Source: Pseudomonas caricapapayae (GTDB lineage Bacteria > Pseudomonadota > Gammaproteobacteria > Pseudomonadales > Pseudomonadaceae). From it: 64,000 nucleotides of DNA. The notes below the pieces were generated by a model. That model was not told the origin of the DNA. It searched no databases and saw only the letters and a program-made list of their open reading frames with translations. Location of the stretch: positions 60,994 to 124,993 of the forward strand of contig NZ_LJPW01000078.1 in NCBI RefSeq assembly GCF_001400735.1, written 5' to 3'. The stretch's first letter is position 1; every line of letters begins with the position of its first letter. Both the position numbers and the translations under genes were made by a program. Below, one piece after another: positions 35,673 to 44,816 of the stretch.

Positions 35673-36268
35673 TGAATGCCGTCCTTCTGCAACCTGCCTT
35701 CACCGATCCGGTGCTGGATGCCCAGCGCAGTTTTCGCCTGGCGCTCAAGGCCTTGTCCGGCCCGGGTGTGATTCAGACTCTGCCCGCCAGACACCAGCCA
35801 CCTGCCTTGCAGGGCCTGGACAGTGCAACTCATGCCCTGTGCCTGGCGCTACTGGACCTAGACACTCCGCTCTGGCTCGCCCCGGCATTTGATACCCCGG
35901 CGATTCGCGCGAATATTGCCTTTCATTGCGGCAGCCCGATTGTCAGCGACCGGCACGCTGCACGCTTTGCGCTGCTCGATGCGTCGACTGCCTGCGATCT
36001 GCATGGTTTCGATACCGGTAATGATCGCTACCCGGATCAGTCATGCACCTTGTTGATCCAGCTGTCAGGCCTGGAAGGCGGGCGTGCGCTTGGCTGGAGC
36101 GGTCCCGGTATCGAGCAGCAGAACCCGGTGGCCTTGCCGCTGGAAGAAGATTTCTGGGCCGAGCGAGAAGCACGTAATGTCTTCCCCTGCGGGCTGGATG
36201 TGTTTTTTCTGTCGGGCAGTCAGATGCTCGGCTTGCCACGCAGCACTCGCGTGCAGGAGTGTGCCTGA
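35672..36268 (+). CDS. phnH: C-P lyase core subunit PhnH
   Basis: A 198-residue structural subunit of the C-P lyase core complex, related in fold to PLP enzymes but without activity of its own. Family stretches are QRSFRLALKALSGPG near the N-terminus and PRSTRVQECA at the end. Start set at 35672 because of the ATGA overlap with phnG, AGGAGAAG 5 bases upstream and family length; its stop overlaps phnI in the same way. Confidence 0.95.
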   Translation: MNAVLLQPAFTDPVLDAQRSFRLALKALSGPGVIQTLPARHQPPALQGLDSATHALCLALLDLDTPLWLAPAFDTPAIRANIAFHCGSPIVSDRHAARFALLDASTACDLHGFDTGNDRYPDQSCTLLIQLSGLEGGRALGWSGPGIEQQNPVALPLEEDFWAEREARNVFPCGLDVFFLSGSQMLGLPRSTRVQECA

Positions 36269-37347
36269 TGTACGTCGCGGTCAAGGGTGGCGAACAGGCC
36301 ATCGATAATGCTCACCGTCTGCTGGCCAACAAGCGTCGTGGCGATACAGGCATTGCCGAGCTCGACGTCGAGCAGATCCGTCAGCAACTGCCACTGGCAG
36401 TTGCACGGGTCATGAGCGAAGGCTCGCTGTATGACCCGCAGCTGGCCGCGCTGGCGATCAAGCAATCGGCAGGGGATCTGATCGAAGCGATCTTCCTGCT
36501 GCGCGCCTACCGCACGACGCTGACGCGTTTTTGCGCCAGCGTGCCCATCGACACGTCGAACATGCAGCTCAACCGTCGCCTGTCGGCCACGTTCAAGGAC
36601 GTCCCCGGCGGTCAACTGCTGGGCCCGACCTTTGACTACACCCACCGCCTGCTGGATTTCACCTTGCTGGCCGAAGGCGAGCACCCTGGCCCGGACGTGG
36701 TGCCGGAGGCAACGCTGCAATCCTGCCCCCGAGTGCTGGGGTTGCTGGCCAAAGAAGGGTTGATCAAACCTGAAGTGGACGACGGCGAGAGCATCGCGGA
36801 CATTACCCGCGAACCGCTGGAGTATCCGTCCAGTCGTGCCCAGCGTTTGCAGGCGCTGGCCCGTGGCGACGAGGGTTTTCTGCTGGCGCTCGGCTATTCG
36901 ACCCAGCGTGGTTACGGGCGCAACCATCCATTCGCCGGGGAAATCCGCATCGGCGAGGTAGAGGTCTGGATCGAGCCTGAAGAGCTGGGCTTTCCGATTG
37001 TGATCGGCGACATCGAAGTGACCGAATGCGAGATGGTCAACCAGTTCGTTGGTTCGGCCAGCGAACCGGCGCAATTCACCCGTGGCTACGGCCTGGCATT
37101 CGGCAACGCAGAGCGCAAGGCTATGGGCATGGCACTGGTGGACCGCTCGTTGCGCGCCGGGGAATTCAACGAAGAAGTCCGCTCCCCGGCCCAGCAGGAG
37201 GAATTCGTGCTGGCGCATTGCGACAACGTCGAGGCGGCCGGTTTTGTTTCGCACCTCAAGCTGCCGCATTACGTGGACTTCCAGTCCGAGCTGGAGTTGA
37301 TCCGCAAGCTGCGCAAGTCCGCACCGAATCCGGAGAGCGACCAATGA
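36268..37347 (+). CDS. phnI: C-P lyase core subunit PhnI
   Basis: A 359-residue nucleosidase subunit that, with PhnG, H and L, replaces adenine of ATP by the phosphonate. Starts MYVAVKGGEQAIDNAH, the family N-terminus, at the ATGA overlap with phnH. Other marks are GLLAKEGLI and GYSTQRGYGRNHPFAGEIRI and a conserved SHLKLPHYVDFQ end. Length is normal. Confidence 0.95.
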   Translation: MYVAVKGGEQAIDNAHRLLANKRRGDTGIAELDVEQIRQQLPLAVARVMSEGSLYDPQLAALAIKQSAGDLIEAIFLLRAYRTTLTRFCASVPIDTSNMQLNRRLSATFKDVPGGQLLGPTFDYTHRLLDFTLLAEGEHPGPDVVPEATLQSCPRVLGLLAKEGLIKPEVDDGESIADITREPLEYPSSRAQRLQALARGDEGFLLALGYSTQRGYGRNHPFAGEIRIGEVEVWIEPEELGFPIVIGDIEVTECEMVNQFVGSASEPAQFTRGYGLAFGNAERKAMGMALVDRSLRAGEFNEEVRSPAQQEEFVLAHCDNVEAAGFVSHLKLPHYVDFQSELELIRKLRKSAPNPESDQ

Positions 37348-38231
37348 GCAATGCACCCATGAACACCGCACAGCAAATGCCCGTACGGGACGATGCCTAC
37401 AACTTCGCTTACCTGGACGAACAGACCAAACGCATGATTCGCCGTGCCTTGCTCAAGGCGGTGGCGATTCCCGGTTATCAGGTGCCGTTCGGCGGACGCG
37501 AGATGCCGCTGCCTTATGGCTGGGGCACCGGCGGGATGCAACTGACCGCTGCAATCCTGGGGGCCGATGATGTGCTCAAGGTCATCGACCAAGGCGCTGA
37601 CGACACCACCAATGCGGTCTCGATACGACGCTTTTTTGCCCGTACGGCAGGCATCGCCACCACCGAGCGCACCCCCGAGGCGACCGTCATCCAGACCCGT
37701 CACCGCATTCCGGAAACACCGTTGCACGCCGACCAGATCATGGTCTATCAGGTGCCGATTCCCGAGCCGTTGCGCTTTATCGAGCCGTCGGAAACCGAAA
37801 CACGCACCATGCACGCGCTGGATGATTACGGGGTCATGCACGTCAAGCTCTACGAAGACATCGCTACCTTCGGCCATATCGCTACCAGTTACGCTTACCC
37901 GGTCATGGTCGATGAGCGTTACGTGATGGACCCGTCGCCGATTCCGAAATTCGACAACCCCAAGCTGCACATGAGCCCGGCGCTGATGCTGTTCGGTGCA
38001 GGACGGGAAAAGCGTCTGTACGCCGTGCCGCCGTTTACCCAAGTGGTAAGCCTGGACTTTGAAGATCACCCGTTTGAAGTGCAGCGCTGGGAGCAGTGCT
38101 GCGCAATCTGCGGCAGCCATGACTCCTTTCTCGACGAGCTGATTCTTGACGACGCCGGGACGCAGAGCTTTGTCTGCTCCGACACCGATTACTGCGCCCA
38201 ACGCGTCAAACAGCAGGAGAACGCCCGATGA
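37344..38231 (+). CDS. phnJ: C-P lyase PhnJ, radical SAM subunit
   Basis: The 295-residue catalytic subunit that cleaves the carbon-phosphorus bond with a radical SAM mechanism. The unusual cysteine set of the family is complete: C253, C256 and C278 for the 4Fe-4S cluster and C284 for the thiyl chemistry (in QCCAICG and FVCSDTDYC), each 12 residues later than in E. coli. The start overlaps the phnI stop by 4 bases. Confidence 0.97.
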   Translation: MSNAPMNTAQQMPVRDDAYNFAYLDEQTKRMIRRALLKAVAIPGYQVPFGGREMPLPYGWGTGGMQLTAAILGADDVLKVIDQGADDTTNAVSIRRFFARTAGIATTERTPEATVIQTRHRIPETPLHADQIMVYQVPIPEPLRFIEPSETETRTMHALDDYGVMHVKLYEDIATFGHIATSYAYPVMVDERYVMDPSPIPKFDNPKLHMSPALMLFGAGREKRLYAVPPFTQVVSLDFEDHPFEVQRWEQCCAICGSHDSFLDELILDDAGTQSFVCSDTDYCAQRVKQQENAR

Positions 38232-39049
38232 TCAGTGCTCTCTCATTGAACCCGGCGGGCAACCGCCAGCCCGAACCTGCGCAACCGCTGCTCAAGGTGC
38301 GCGGCCTGACCCGTCTATACGGGGTGCAAAAGGGTTGCCAGGACGTGAGTTTCGACCTGTATCCCGGCGAAGTGCTGGGCATCGTCGGCGAATCGGGCTC
38401 GGGTAAGTCCACGCTGCTGTCGCTGTTGAGCGGACGTTGCCCGCCGGATCGCGGCAGCATCGATTATCGCGGCAAGGAGGGTGACTGGTTCGACTTGTAC
38501 AGTGCCAGCGAAGCGCAGCGTCGTACCTTGTTACGTACCGAGTGGGGCTTTGTCGAACAGAACCCGCGTGACGGCCTGCGTATGGGCGTCTCTGCCGGAG
38601 CCAATATCGGCGAGCGCCTGATGGCCCAGGGCGTGCGCAATTATCAGCAATTGCGCAGCGCAGCGGTGGACTGGCTGAGCCAGGTCGAGATCGACCCGCT
38701 ACGCATTGATGATCTGCCGCGCACATTTTCCGGCGGCATGCAGCAACGCCTGCAGATCGCCCGCAATCTGGTGTCCAGCCCGAGGCTGGTGTTCATGGAC
38801 GAACCCACCGGTGGGCTGGATGTGTCGGTGCAGGCACGGTTGCTCGACCTGTTGCGTGGTCTGGTTCGAGAGCTGGACCTGGCCGTGGTCATTGTCACTC
38901 ACGACCTGGCGGTCGCGCGGTTGCTGGCTGATCGGCTGATGGTCATGCGGCGCTCGGAAGTGGTCGAGAGCGGCCTGACCGATCAGATTCTCGATGACCC
39001 GCAGCATCCGTATTCACAACTGTTGGTGTCCTCGGTATTGCAGCCATGA
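38228..39049 (+). CDS. phnK: C-P lyase accessory ABC ATPase PhnK
   Basis: A 273-residue ABC-type ATPase that binds the PhnGHIJ core rather than a membrane permease. Walker [20 protein letters not shown], signature [15 protein letters not shown] and Walker [15 protein letters not shown] are intact. Overlaps phnJ upstream and the first possible phnL start downstream (ATGA). Confidence 0.95.
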   Translation: MISALSLNPAGNRQPEPAQPLLKVRGLTRLYGVQKGCQDVSFDLYPGEVLGIVGESGSGKSTLLSLLSGRCPPDRGSIDYRGKEGDWFDLYSASEAQRRTLLRTEWGFVEQNPRDGLRMGVSAGANIGERLMAQGVRNYQQLRSAAVDWLSQVEIDPLRIDDLPRTFSGGMQQRLQIARNLVSSPRLVFMDEPTGGLDVSVQARLLDLLRGLVRELDLAVVIVTHDLAVARLLADRLMVMRRSEVVESGLTDQILDDPQHPYSQLLVSSVLQP

Positions 39050-39807
39050 GTCGCACTGTCCAAACAGCCTGTACAGATGAGGTGAGCCCGATGACAACGT
39101 TGATCGAGGTCCGTGACCTCTCGAAAACCTTTACCCTGCATCAGCACAATGGCGTGGTCCTCAATGTGCTGCGCGGGCTCAATTTCTCGGTGCGCGCAGG
39201 TGAATGCCTGGTGCTCAGCGGGCAGTCCGGCGCGGGTAAAAGCACATTGTTGCGCACTTTGTACGGCAACTACCTGCCTGCCGCTGGCAGTATCCGCGTG
39301 CAGCACGAAGGCCAGTGGACCGAGCTGGTCGGGGCGACCCCGCGCCAGGTGCTTGAAGTACGTCGCAAAACGCTCGGCTACGTCAGTCAGTTCTTGCGCG
39401 TCATTCCGCGTGTATCGAGCCTGGATGTAGTGATGGAGCCAGCACTCGCACTCGGTTGGTCGCGCGAACAGGCCCAGGAGCGCGCACAACTGCTGCTGAA
39501 CCGGCTGAACATTCCCCAGCGCCTTTGGCCACTGGCTCCCAGCACCTTTTCCGGTGGTGAACAGCAGCGTATCAACATCGCCCGGGCATTCATGGTGCCG
39601 TGGCCGATTTTGTTACTCGACGAACCAACTGCTTCGCTGGACGACGCCAACCGTCAGGTGGTGCTGGATCTGGTCGATGAGGCCAAACAGGCCGGTGCCG
39701 CACTGATCGGTATTTTCCATGATCGCGACGCCCGCGAGGCAGTCGCCAATCGTCAACTCGACATGAGCCCGGTGGACCTCACCGCCAAGGAGTTGCTGCA
39801 ATGCTGA
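39046..39807 (+). CDS. phnL: C-P lyase accessory ABC ATPase PhnL
   Basis: A second ABC-type ATPase of the C-P lyase system, needed with PhnGHI for the first step. Walker [24 protein letters not shown], signature [15 protein letters not shown] and Walker [14 protein letters not shown]. Two starts are plausible: ATG 39046 at the ATGA overlap with phnK (253 residues), or ATG 39091 ([14 protein letters not shown], 238 residues), which has GAGGTGAG upstream and fits the family N-terminus better. Its last 7 bases overlap phnM. Confidence 0.93.
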   Translation: MSRTVQTACTDEVSPMTTLIEVRDLSKTFTLHQHNGVVLNVLRGLNFSVRAGECLVLSGQSGAGKSTLLRTLYGNYLPAAGSIRVQHEGQWTELVGATPRQVLEVRRKTLGYVSQFLRVIPRVSSLDVVMEPALALGWSREQAQERAQLLLNRLNIPQRLWPLAPSTFSGGEQQRINIARAFMVPWPILLLDEPTASLDDANRQVVLDLVDEAKQAGAALIGIFHDRDAREAVANRQLDMSPVDLTAKELLQC

Positions 39808-40946
39808 ACGAACAGATCTTCAGTAACGCCCGTGTGGTGACTGCCGAGCAGGTGTTCGTCGGCACAGTTGTGGTCCGCGACGGCCTGATTGCCGAGGTTC
39901 AGAGTGGGCGCAGCCAACTGAGCCAGGCTCAGGACATGCAGGGCGATTACCTGCTGCCGGGGCTGGTGGAATTGCACACCGACAACCTGGAAAAGCACCT
40001 GTCGCCACGGCCGGGTGTCGATTGGCCGTCGATGTCGGCGGTGATCAGTCATGATGCGCAAATCGTCGCGGCCGGTATTACCACGGTGTTCGATGCACTG
40101 TCGATTGGCGACATCAACCCCAAAGGCAAGCGCATGCAGCAACTGCCCGCGATGCTTCAGGCGATTGCCGACGCCAACGCAGCGGGCCTGACCCGCGCCG
40201 AGCACCTGTTGCACCTACGTTGCGAGGTCAGTCATCCGGATACCCTGAGCGTGTTTCGTGACCTGGTCGACCAGCCGCTGGTGCAACTGGTCTCGGTGAT
40301 GGACCACGCGCCCGGCCAGCGTCAGTTTGCCCTGGAGTCCAAGTACCGCGAGTACTACATGGGCAAGTACCACATGAATCATGAGGAAATGGATCGCTTC
40401 ATCGTCGAGCAGGTCGCCAACTCCACCGAGTACGCCGACCGCTACCGGCGCGCGATTGTCGAACTGTGCCTGGCGCGTGGCCTGTCGATTGCCAGCCACG
40501 ACGACGCAACCATGGCGCATGTCGAGGAATCGGCAGGTTTCGGCATGAACATCGCCGAATTCCCGACCACACTGGAAGCGGCCCGCGGCTGTCGACAACT
40601 GGGCATGAGCGTGCTGATGGGCGCACCGAACATCGTGCGCGGCGGCTCGCACTCCGGTAACGTGGCGGCAGCATCGCTGGCCAGAAACGGGCTGCTGGAC
40701 ATTCTGTCCAGCGACTACTACCCGGCCAGTCTGTTGCAGGCCGCGTTCATGCTGGCCGAACAGGACAATGACTGCGAGCTGCCGCAAGCGATCAATATGG
40801 TCAGCCGCACGCCCGCTGTTGCGGCAGGGTTGGCGGATCGTGGCGAGATTCGCATCGGTCTGCGCGCTGATCTGATTCAGGCGCGCAATCATGCAGGCCT
40901 GCCGGTTATCGACAAGGTCTGGCGACAAGGCAAGAGGGTGTTTTGA
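39801..40946 (+). CDS. phnM: Ribosyl-triphosphonate pyrophosphohydrolase PhnM
   Basis: A 381-residue amidohydrolase-fold enzyme that removes pyrophosphate from ribosyl phosphonate triphosphate before PhnJ acts. Metal-site segments include [25 protein letters not shown] and [13 protein letters not shown]; the end [18 protein letters not shown] is typical. The stop and the phnN start share one base (TGATG). Confidence 0.95.
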   Translation: MLNEQIFSNARVVTAEQVFVGTVVVRDGLIAEVQSGRSQLSQAQDMQGDYLLPGLVELHTDNLEKHLSPRPGVDWPSMSAVISHDAQIVAAGITTVFDALSIGDINPKGKRMQQLPAMLQAIADANAAGLTRAEHLLHLRCEVSHPDTLSVFRDLVDQPLVQLVSVMDHAPGQRQFALESKYREYYMGKYHMNHEEMDRFIVEQVANSTEYADRYRRAIVELCLARGLSIASHDDATMAHVEESAGFGMNIAEFPTTLEAARGCRQLGMSVLMGAPNIVRGGSHSGNVAAASLARNGLLDILSSDYYPASLLQAAFMLAEQDNDCELPQAINMVSRTPAVAAGLADRGEIRIGLRADLIQARNHAGLPVIDKVWRQGKRVF

Positions 40947-41512
40947 TGGTTGGCAGGTTGATCTATCTCATCGGGCCATCCGGTTCAGGCAAGGACAGCC
41001 TGCTGGATGCAGCCCGTGAAGCGCTGGCGCAACGCAACTGCCGGGTTGTCCGGCGGGTGATCACCCGTTCCGCCGAAGCGGTGGGCGAGGCGGCGCAGGC
41101 GGTGACGGTCGAACAGTTCGAGCAGATGCGCGAGCGTGGCGCGTTTGCCTTGAGCTGGCAGGCCAATGGCTTGTACTACGGCATTCCCGTCGAGATCGAT
41201 CAGTGGCTTCTGGAGGGCCACGACGTGTTGATCAACGGCTCCCGGGCGCATCTGCAGAAAGCGCAAATGCGTTACCCGACGTTGCTCGCGGTGCTGCTGA
41301 CCGTCAACCAGAACGTGCTGCGCCAGCGTCTGCTGGCGCGCAACAGGGAAACCCTGCCGGAAATCGAGGAGCGTCTTGCGCGCAACTCGCGCTTTGCCGG
41401 AGATTTACTCGCGAACAATCCGCACGTCTTCCCGCTGGACAATTCTGCTGATCTGCAACAGACCGTCGCCACGCTTATCGACCTGATGGAGCGGCGTGAC
41501 GCATGCGCCTGA
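40946..41512 (+). CDS. phnN: Ribose 1,5-bisphosphate phosphokinase PhnN
   Basis: A 188-residue kinase related to guanylate kinase that makes PRPP from ribose 1,5-bisphosphate, the sugar left after C-P cleavage. The P-loop is LIGPSGSGKDSLLDAA near the N-terminus. ATG 40946 is used, though a TTG just before it is in frame. Overlaps phnP by 10 bases. Confidence 0.93.
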   Translation: MVGRLIYLIGPSGSGKDSLLDAAREALAQRNCRVVRRVITRSAEAVGEAAQAVTVEQFEQMRERGAFALSWQANGLYYGIPVEIDQWLLEGHDVLINGSRAHLQKAQMRYPTLLAVLLTVNQNVLRQRLLARNRETLPEIEERLARNSRFAGDLLANNPHVFPLDNSADLQQTVATLIDLMERRDACA

Positions 41513-42252
41513 CCCTGTTGGGCACCGGTGATGCACGGCAGGTGCCCGTCTACGGTTGCCAGTGCCCGGCCTGCTCGGCGGCACGGGCGAATCAGGACCT
41601 GCGGCGTTTGCCGTGCAGCGCGCTGATTGAATGCGCCGATCAGCGCTGGTTGATCGACAGTGGTCTGACCGACCTTGCAGAACGTTTCCCGCCGGGCAGC
41701 CTGAGCGGCATCCTGCAGACGCATTACCATGCCGATCATGCCCAAGGCCTGCTGCACCTGCGCTGGGGCCAGGGGCTGGTGATTCCGGTCCACGGCCCTG
41801 CTGACCCGGAAGGCCTGGCCGATCTTTACAAGCACCCTGGCATTCTCGATTTCAGCCAGCCGTTTGCAGCCTTCGAAACCCGGGCACTGGGCACGTTGCA
41901 GGTCACAGCGCTGCCACTGACGCACTCAAAGCCCACGTTCGGGTACATGTTCGAAGGCGACGGGCAACGTTTTGCCTACCTGACCGACACCGTCGGCTTG
42001 CCTGACGACACCCGCGAATTCCTGCAACGCCATCCGCTGGACGTGCTGATTCTCGATTGCTCCATGCCCCCGCAGCCTCAGCCGCCACGTAATCACAATG
42101 ACCTGACCCTGGCGCTGGAAACCATTGACCTTTTACGACCAGGTAAAGCCGTATTGACGCACATCGGTCACACGCTGGATGCATGGTTGATGGGGCAAGC
42201 GAAGCAACTGCCGCCTCAGGTACTGATCGGCCGGGATGGAATGACACTCTAG
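41503..42252 (+). CDS. phnP: Cyclic phosphate phosphodiesterase PhnP
   Basis: A 249-residue metallo-beta-lactamase-fold enzyme that opens 5-phosphoribosyl 1,2-cyclic phosphate, the product of PhnJ, to ribose 1,5-bisphosphate. The motif THYHADHAQG gives the HxHxDH metal site, and four cysteines near the N-terminus (in GCQCPACSA) match the zinc site of the family. Final gene of the operon; phnO is absent. A small perfect inverted repeat GCGAACA / TGTTCGC (42261-42281) follows. Confidence 0.95.
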   Translation: MRLTLLGTGDARQVPVYGCQCPACSAARANQDLRRLPCSALIECADQRWLIDSGLTDLAERFPPGSLSGILQTHYHADHAQGLLHLRWGQGLVIPVHGPADPEGLADLYKHPGILDFSQPFAAFETRALGTLQVTALPLTHSKPTFGYMFEGDGQRFAYLTDTVGLPDDTREFLQRHPLDVLILDCSMPPQPQPPRNHNDLTLALETIDLLRPGKAVLTHIGHTLDAWLMGQAKQLPPQVLIGRDGMTL

Positions 42253-42390
42253 ACACAAATGCGAACAGAAAAATTGTTCGCTGATCGCCCGAAAACGCTC
42301 GTTGCAGACGTCGGGCAGGCTGCGACAATTTGTCATTATGAACCGTTTGGTACATTCTGTTCGGCTGTAAAAATCCGACAGGTTTGAAAA

Positions 42391-44754
42391 ATGACAAACA
42401 AGCAATACACAGGCGCTGGCAGCAGGTTGCTGCTGCTCGGGCTGGGAGTACTGATCGCTCTGATCGGGCTCGGTCTGGCAGGTGGCGGTGGCTACCTGGT
42501 GACATTGGGCGGCAGCTGGTTCTTCCTGCTGATGGGGCTGGCGATGCTGATCAGTGGTGCGCTGATCTCCGTGCGCAAACCCAAAGGTGCCTTGTTGTAT
42601 GGCATCGCCCTGATACTGACCGCCATCTGGGCTATCTCGGATGCAGGCCTGCACTATTGGCCGCTGGTGTCCCGCCTATTGACCTTTGCCGTGATCGGGC
42701 TGGTGATTGCGCTGATCTACCCGACACTGGTGCGCGCTTCAGGTGCTCAGGCAGGTCGTGGCGCATATGGCTTGGCCGGTTTGCTGGCCATTGGTGTTGT
42801 GGCAACCATTGGCTACATGTTTGTACCGAGTCCTGTGATTAGCGCCAGCAGCATGCCGCCTATTGTCCCGGTAGCGCCGGGCGCCGAGCAGAAGGACTGG
42901 GCACACTGGGGCAACACCCCGGCAGGTAACCGGTTCGCTGCTCTGGATCAGATCAACAAGAGCAATGTCGACAAGCTGCAGGTTGCCTGGACCTTCCACA
43001 CCGGCGACATTCCGCAGAGCACCGGTGCCGGTGCAGAAGACCAGAACACTCCGCTGCAGATTGGCGATACGGTTTACACCTGTACCGCTTACGGCAAAGT
43101 TTTTGCACTGGATGCGGACACCGGCACCCAACGCTGGAAGTTCGACCCGCAGGGCAGTGCGCCCAACTGGCAGCGCTGCCGCGGCCTGGGCTACTTCGCC
43201 GCACCCGCAGCCGACGCACCTGCCCAGCCATCTGCCGCGTGTGCCACACGCGTGTTTCTGCCGACTGGCGACGCTCGCCTGATCGCACTCGACGCCAGGA
43301 CCGGAGAGACCTGCAAGGACTTTGGTAATCAAGGCGTAGTCGATCTGAAAACCGACATGGGCGAAGTCAAGGAAGGCTACTACCAGCAGACCTCTACGCC
43401 GCTGGTGGCGGGCAATGTGGTTGTGGTGGGTGGTCGTGTTGCCGACAACTTCTCCACCGGCGAACCTCCAGGCGTGGTGCGTGCTTTCGACGTACATAGC
43501 GGCGAGCTGGTCTGGGCCTGGGATCCGGGTAACCCGAATACCAACAAGCGTCCGCCAGCAGGCGAAACCTACACGCGTGGCACGCCGAACGTCTGGTCGG
43601 CCATGTCCTACGATGACAAGCTCGGCCTGATCTACCTGCCGACCGGTAACGCTACACCCGATTTTTTCGGTGGGACGCGTACCGAGCAGGACGACAAATG
43701 GTCCTCCTCAGTCGTTGCGGTGGACGTCAAAACCGGTCAGGTGCGCTGGAACTTCCAGATGACCCACCACGATCTGTGGGACTTCGACATTCCGGCCCAG
43801 CCGTTGCTGTATGACATCCCGGACGGCAAGGGCGGTACGCAGCCAGCATTGGCGCAAGTCACCAAGCAGGGCGAGATTTTCCTGCTCAACCGCGAAACCG
43901 GCGTGCCGATCTCGCGTGTCGAAGAGCGCCCTGTACCGCAGGGTAATGTGCCGGGCGAGCGCTATTCGCCGACTCAGCCGTTCTCGGTGGACATGCCGTC
44001 GATCGGCAACCAGACCCTCAAAGAGTCCGACATGTGGGGTGCTACGGCGTTCGACCAGTTGATGTGCCGCATCGCTTTCAAAGGCATGCGTCACGAGGGC
44101 GTTTACACACCGCCAGGCCTGGACCCTGCGTTGCAGTTCCCAGGCTCGCTGGGCGGCATGAACTGGGGCAGTGTCTCAGTCGACCCGACCAACAACTATA
44201 TGTTCGTCAATGACATGCGTCTGGGCCTGGCTAACTACATGATCCCGCGCGACAAGATCGCCGCCGGTGCCAGCGGTATCGAAATGGGCGTCGTGCCGCA
44301 GACCGGTACACCGTTCGGTGCCATGCGCCAGCGCTTCCTGTCTGCCGTCGGCATTCCGTGCCAGGCACCGCCGTTCGGCACCATGTCAGCGATTGACCTG
44401 AAGACCAAAAAGCTCATGTGGCAGGTCCCGGTCGGCACCGTGAAAGACACTGGCCCGATGGGTATTCGCATGGGCCTGCCGATCCCGATCGGCATGCCGA
44501 CGCTGGGCGCTTCGTTGTCCACACAGTCGGGCTTGCTGTTCTTCGCCGGCACCCAGGACTTTTATCTGCGCGCCTTCGACAGCGGCAACGGCAACGAAAT
44601 CTGGAGGGCCCGCCTGCCCGTGGGCAGCCAGTCCGGCCCGATGACGTACGTATCGCCCAAGACCGGCAGGCAGTACATTGTGCTTACCGCCGGTGGTGCC
44701 CGCCAATCGCCTGACCGTGGCGATTACGTGATTGCTTACGCGTTGCCCAAGTAA
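42391..44754 (+). CDS. Membrane-bound PQQ-dependent dehydrogenase (glucose/quinate/shikimate family)
   Basis: A 787-residue quinoprotein with five N-terminal membrane segments (about residues 11-145) and a large periplasmic eight-bladed propeller that oxidises a sugar or polyol with PQQ and passes electrons to ubiquinone. Family motifs are DWAHWGNTPAGNRFAALDQI, MTHHDLWDFDIPAQPLL, DMWGATAFDQLMCRIAFKGM and the end DRGDYVIAYALPK. MRHEGVYTPP resembles glucose dehydrogenase (Gcd), but quinate dehydrogenase has the same plan, so the substrate is left open. If it is Gcd, gluconate production would release mineral phosphate, fitting its place after the phosphonate operon. Confidence 0.88.
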   Translation: MTNKQYTGAGSRLLLLGLGVLIALIGLGLAGGGGYLVTLGGSWFFLLMGLAMLISGALISVRKPKGALLYGIALILTAIWAISDAGLHYWPLVSRLLTFAVIGLVIALIYPTLVRASGAQAGRGAYGLAGLLAIGVVATIGYMFVPSPVISASSMPPIVPVAPGAEQKDWAHWGNTPAGNRFAALDQINKSNVDKLQVAWTFHTGDIPQSTGAGAEDQNTPLQIGDTVYTCTAYGKVFALDADTGTQRWKFDPQGSAPNWQRCRGLGYFAAPAADAPAQPSAACATRVFLPTGDARLIALDARTGETCKDFGNQGVVDLKTDMGEVKEGYYQQTSTPLVAGNVVVVGGRVADNFSTGEPPGVVRAFDVHSGELVWAWDPGNPNTNKRPPAGETYTRGTPNVWSAMSYDDKLGLIYLPTGNATPDFFGGTRTEQDDKWSSSVVAVDVKTGQVRWNFQMTHHDLWDFDIPAQPLLYDIPDGKGGTQPALAQVTKQGEIFLLNRETGVPISRVEERPVPQGNVPGERYSPTQPFSVDMPSIGNQTLKESDMWGATAFDQLMCRIAFKGMRHEGVYTPPGLDPALQFPGSLGGMNWGSVSVDPTNNYMFVNDMRLGLANYMIPRDKIAAGASGIEMGVVPQTGTPFGAMRQRFLSAVGIPCQAPPFGTMSAIDLKTKKLMWQVPVGTVKDTGPMGIRMGLPIPIGMPTLGASLSTQSGLLFFAGTQDFYLRAFDSGNGNEIWRARLPVGSQSGPMTYVSPKTGRQYIVLTAGGARQSPDRGDYVIAYALPK

Positions 44755-44767
44755 CGTGCTCTAACGT

Positions 44768-44796
44768 TGAGGGGCAGGTTTTGCCCCTCATCTTTC
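44768..44796 (+). terminator. Terminator after the PQQ dehydrogenase
   Basis: Stem TGAGGGGCA / TGCCCCTCA (9 pairs, 5-base loop) followed by TCTTT, 14 bases past the stop. It lies between this gene and the end of the convergent amidase gene and may serve both. Confidence 0.8.
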
Positions 44797-44816
44797 CGAA
44801 GCTGGCTGCGCCACGT

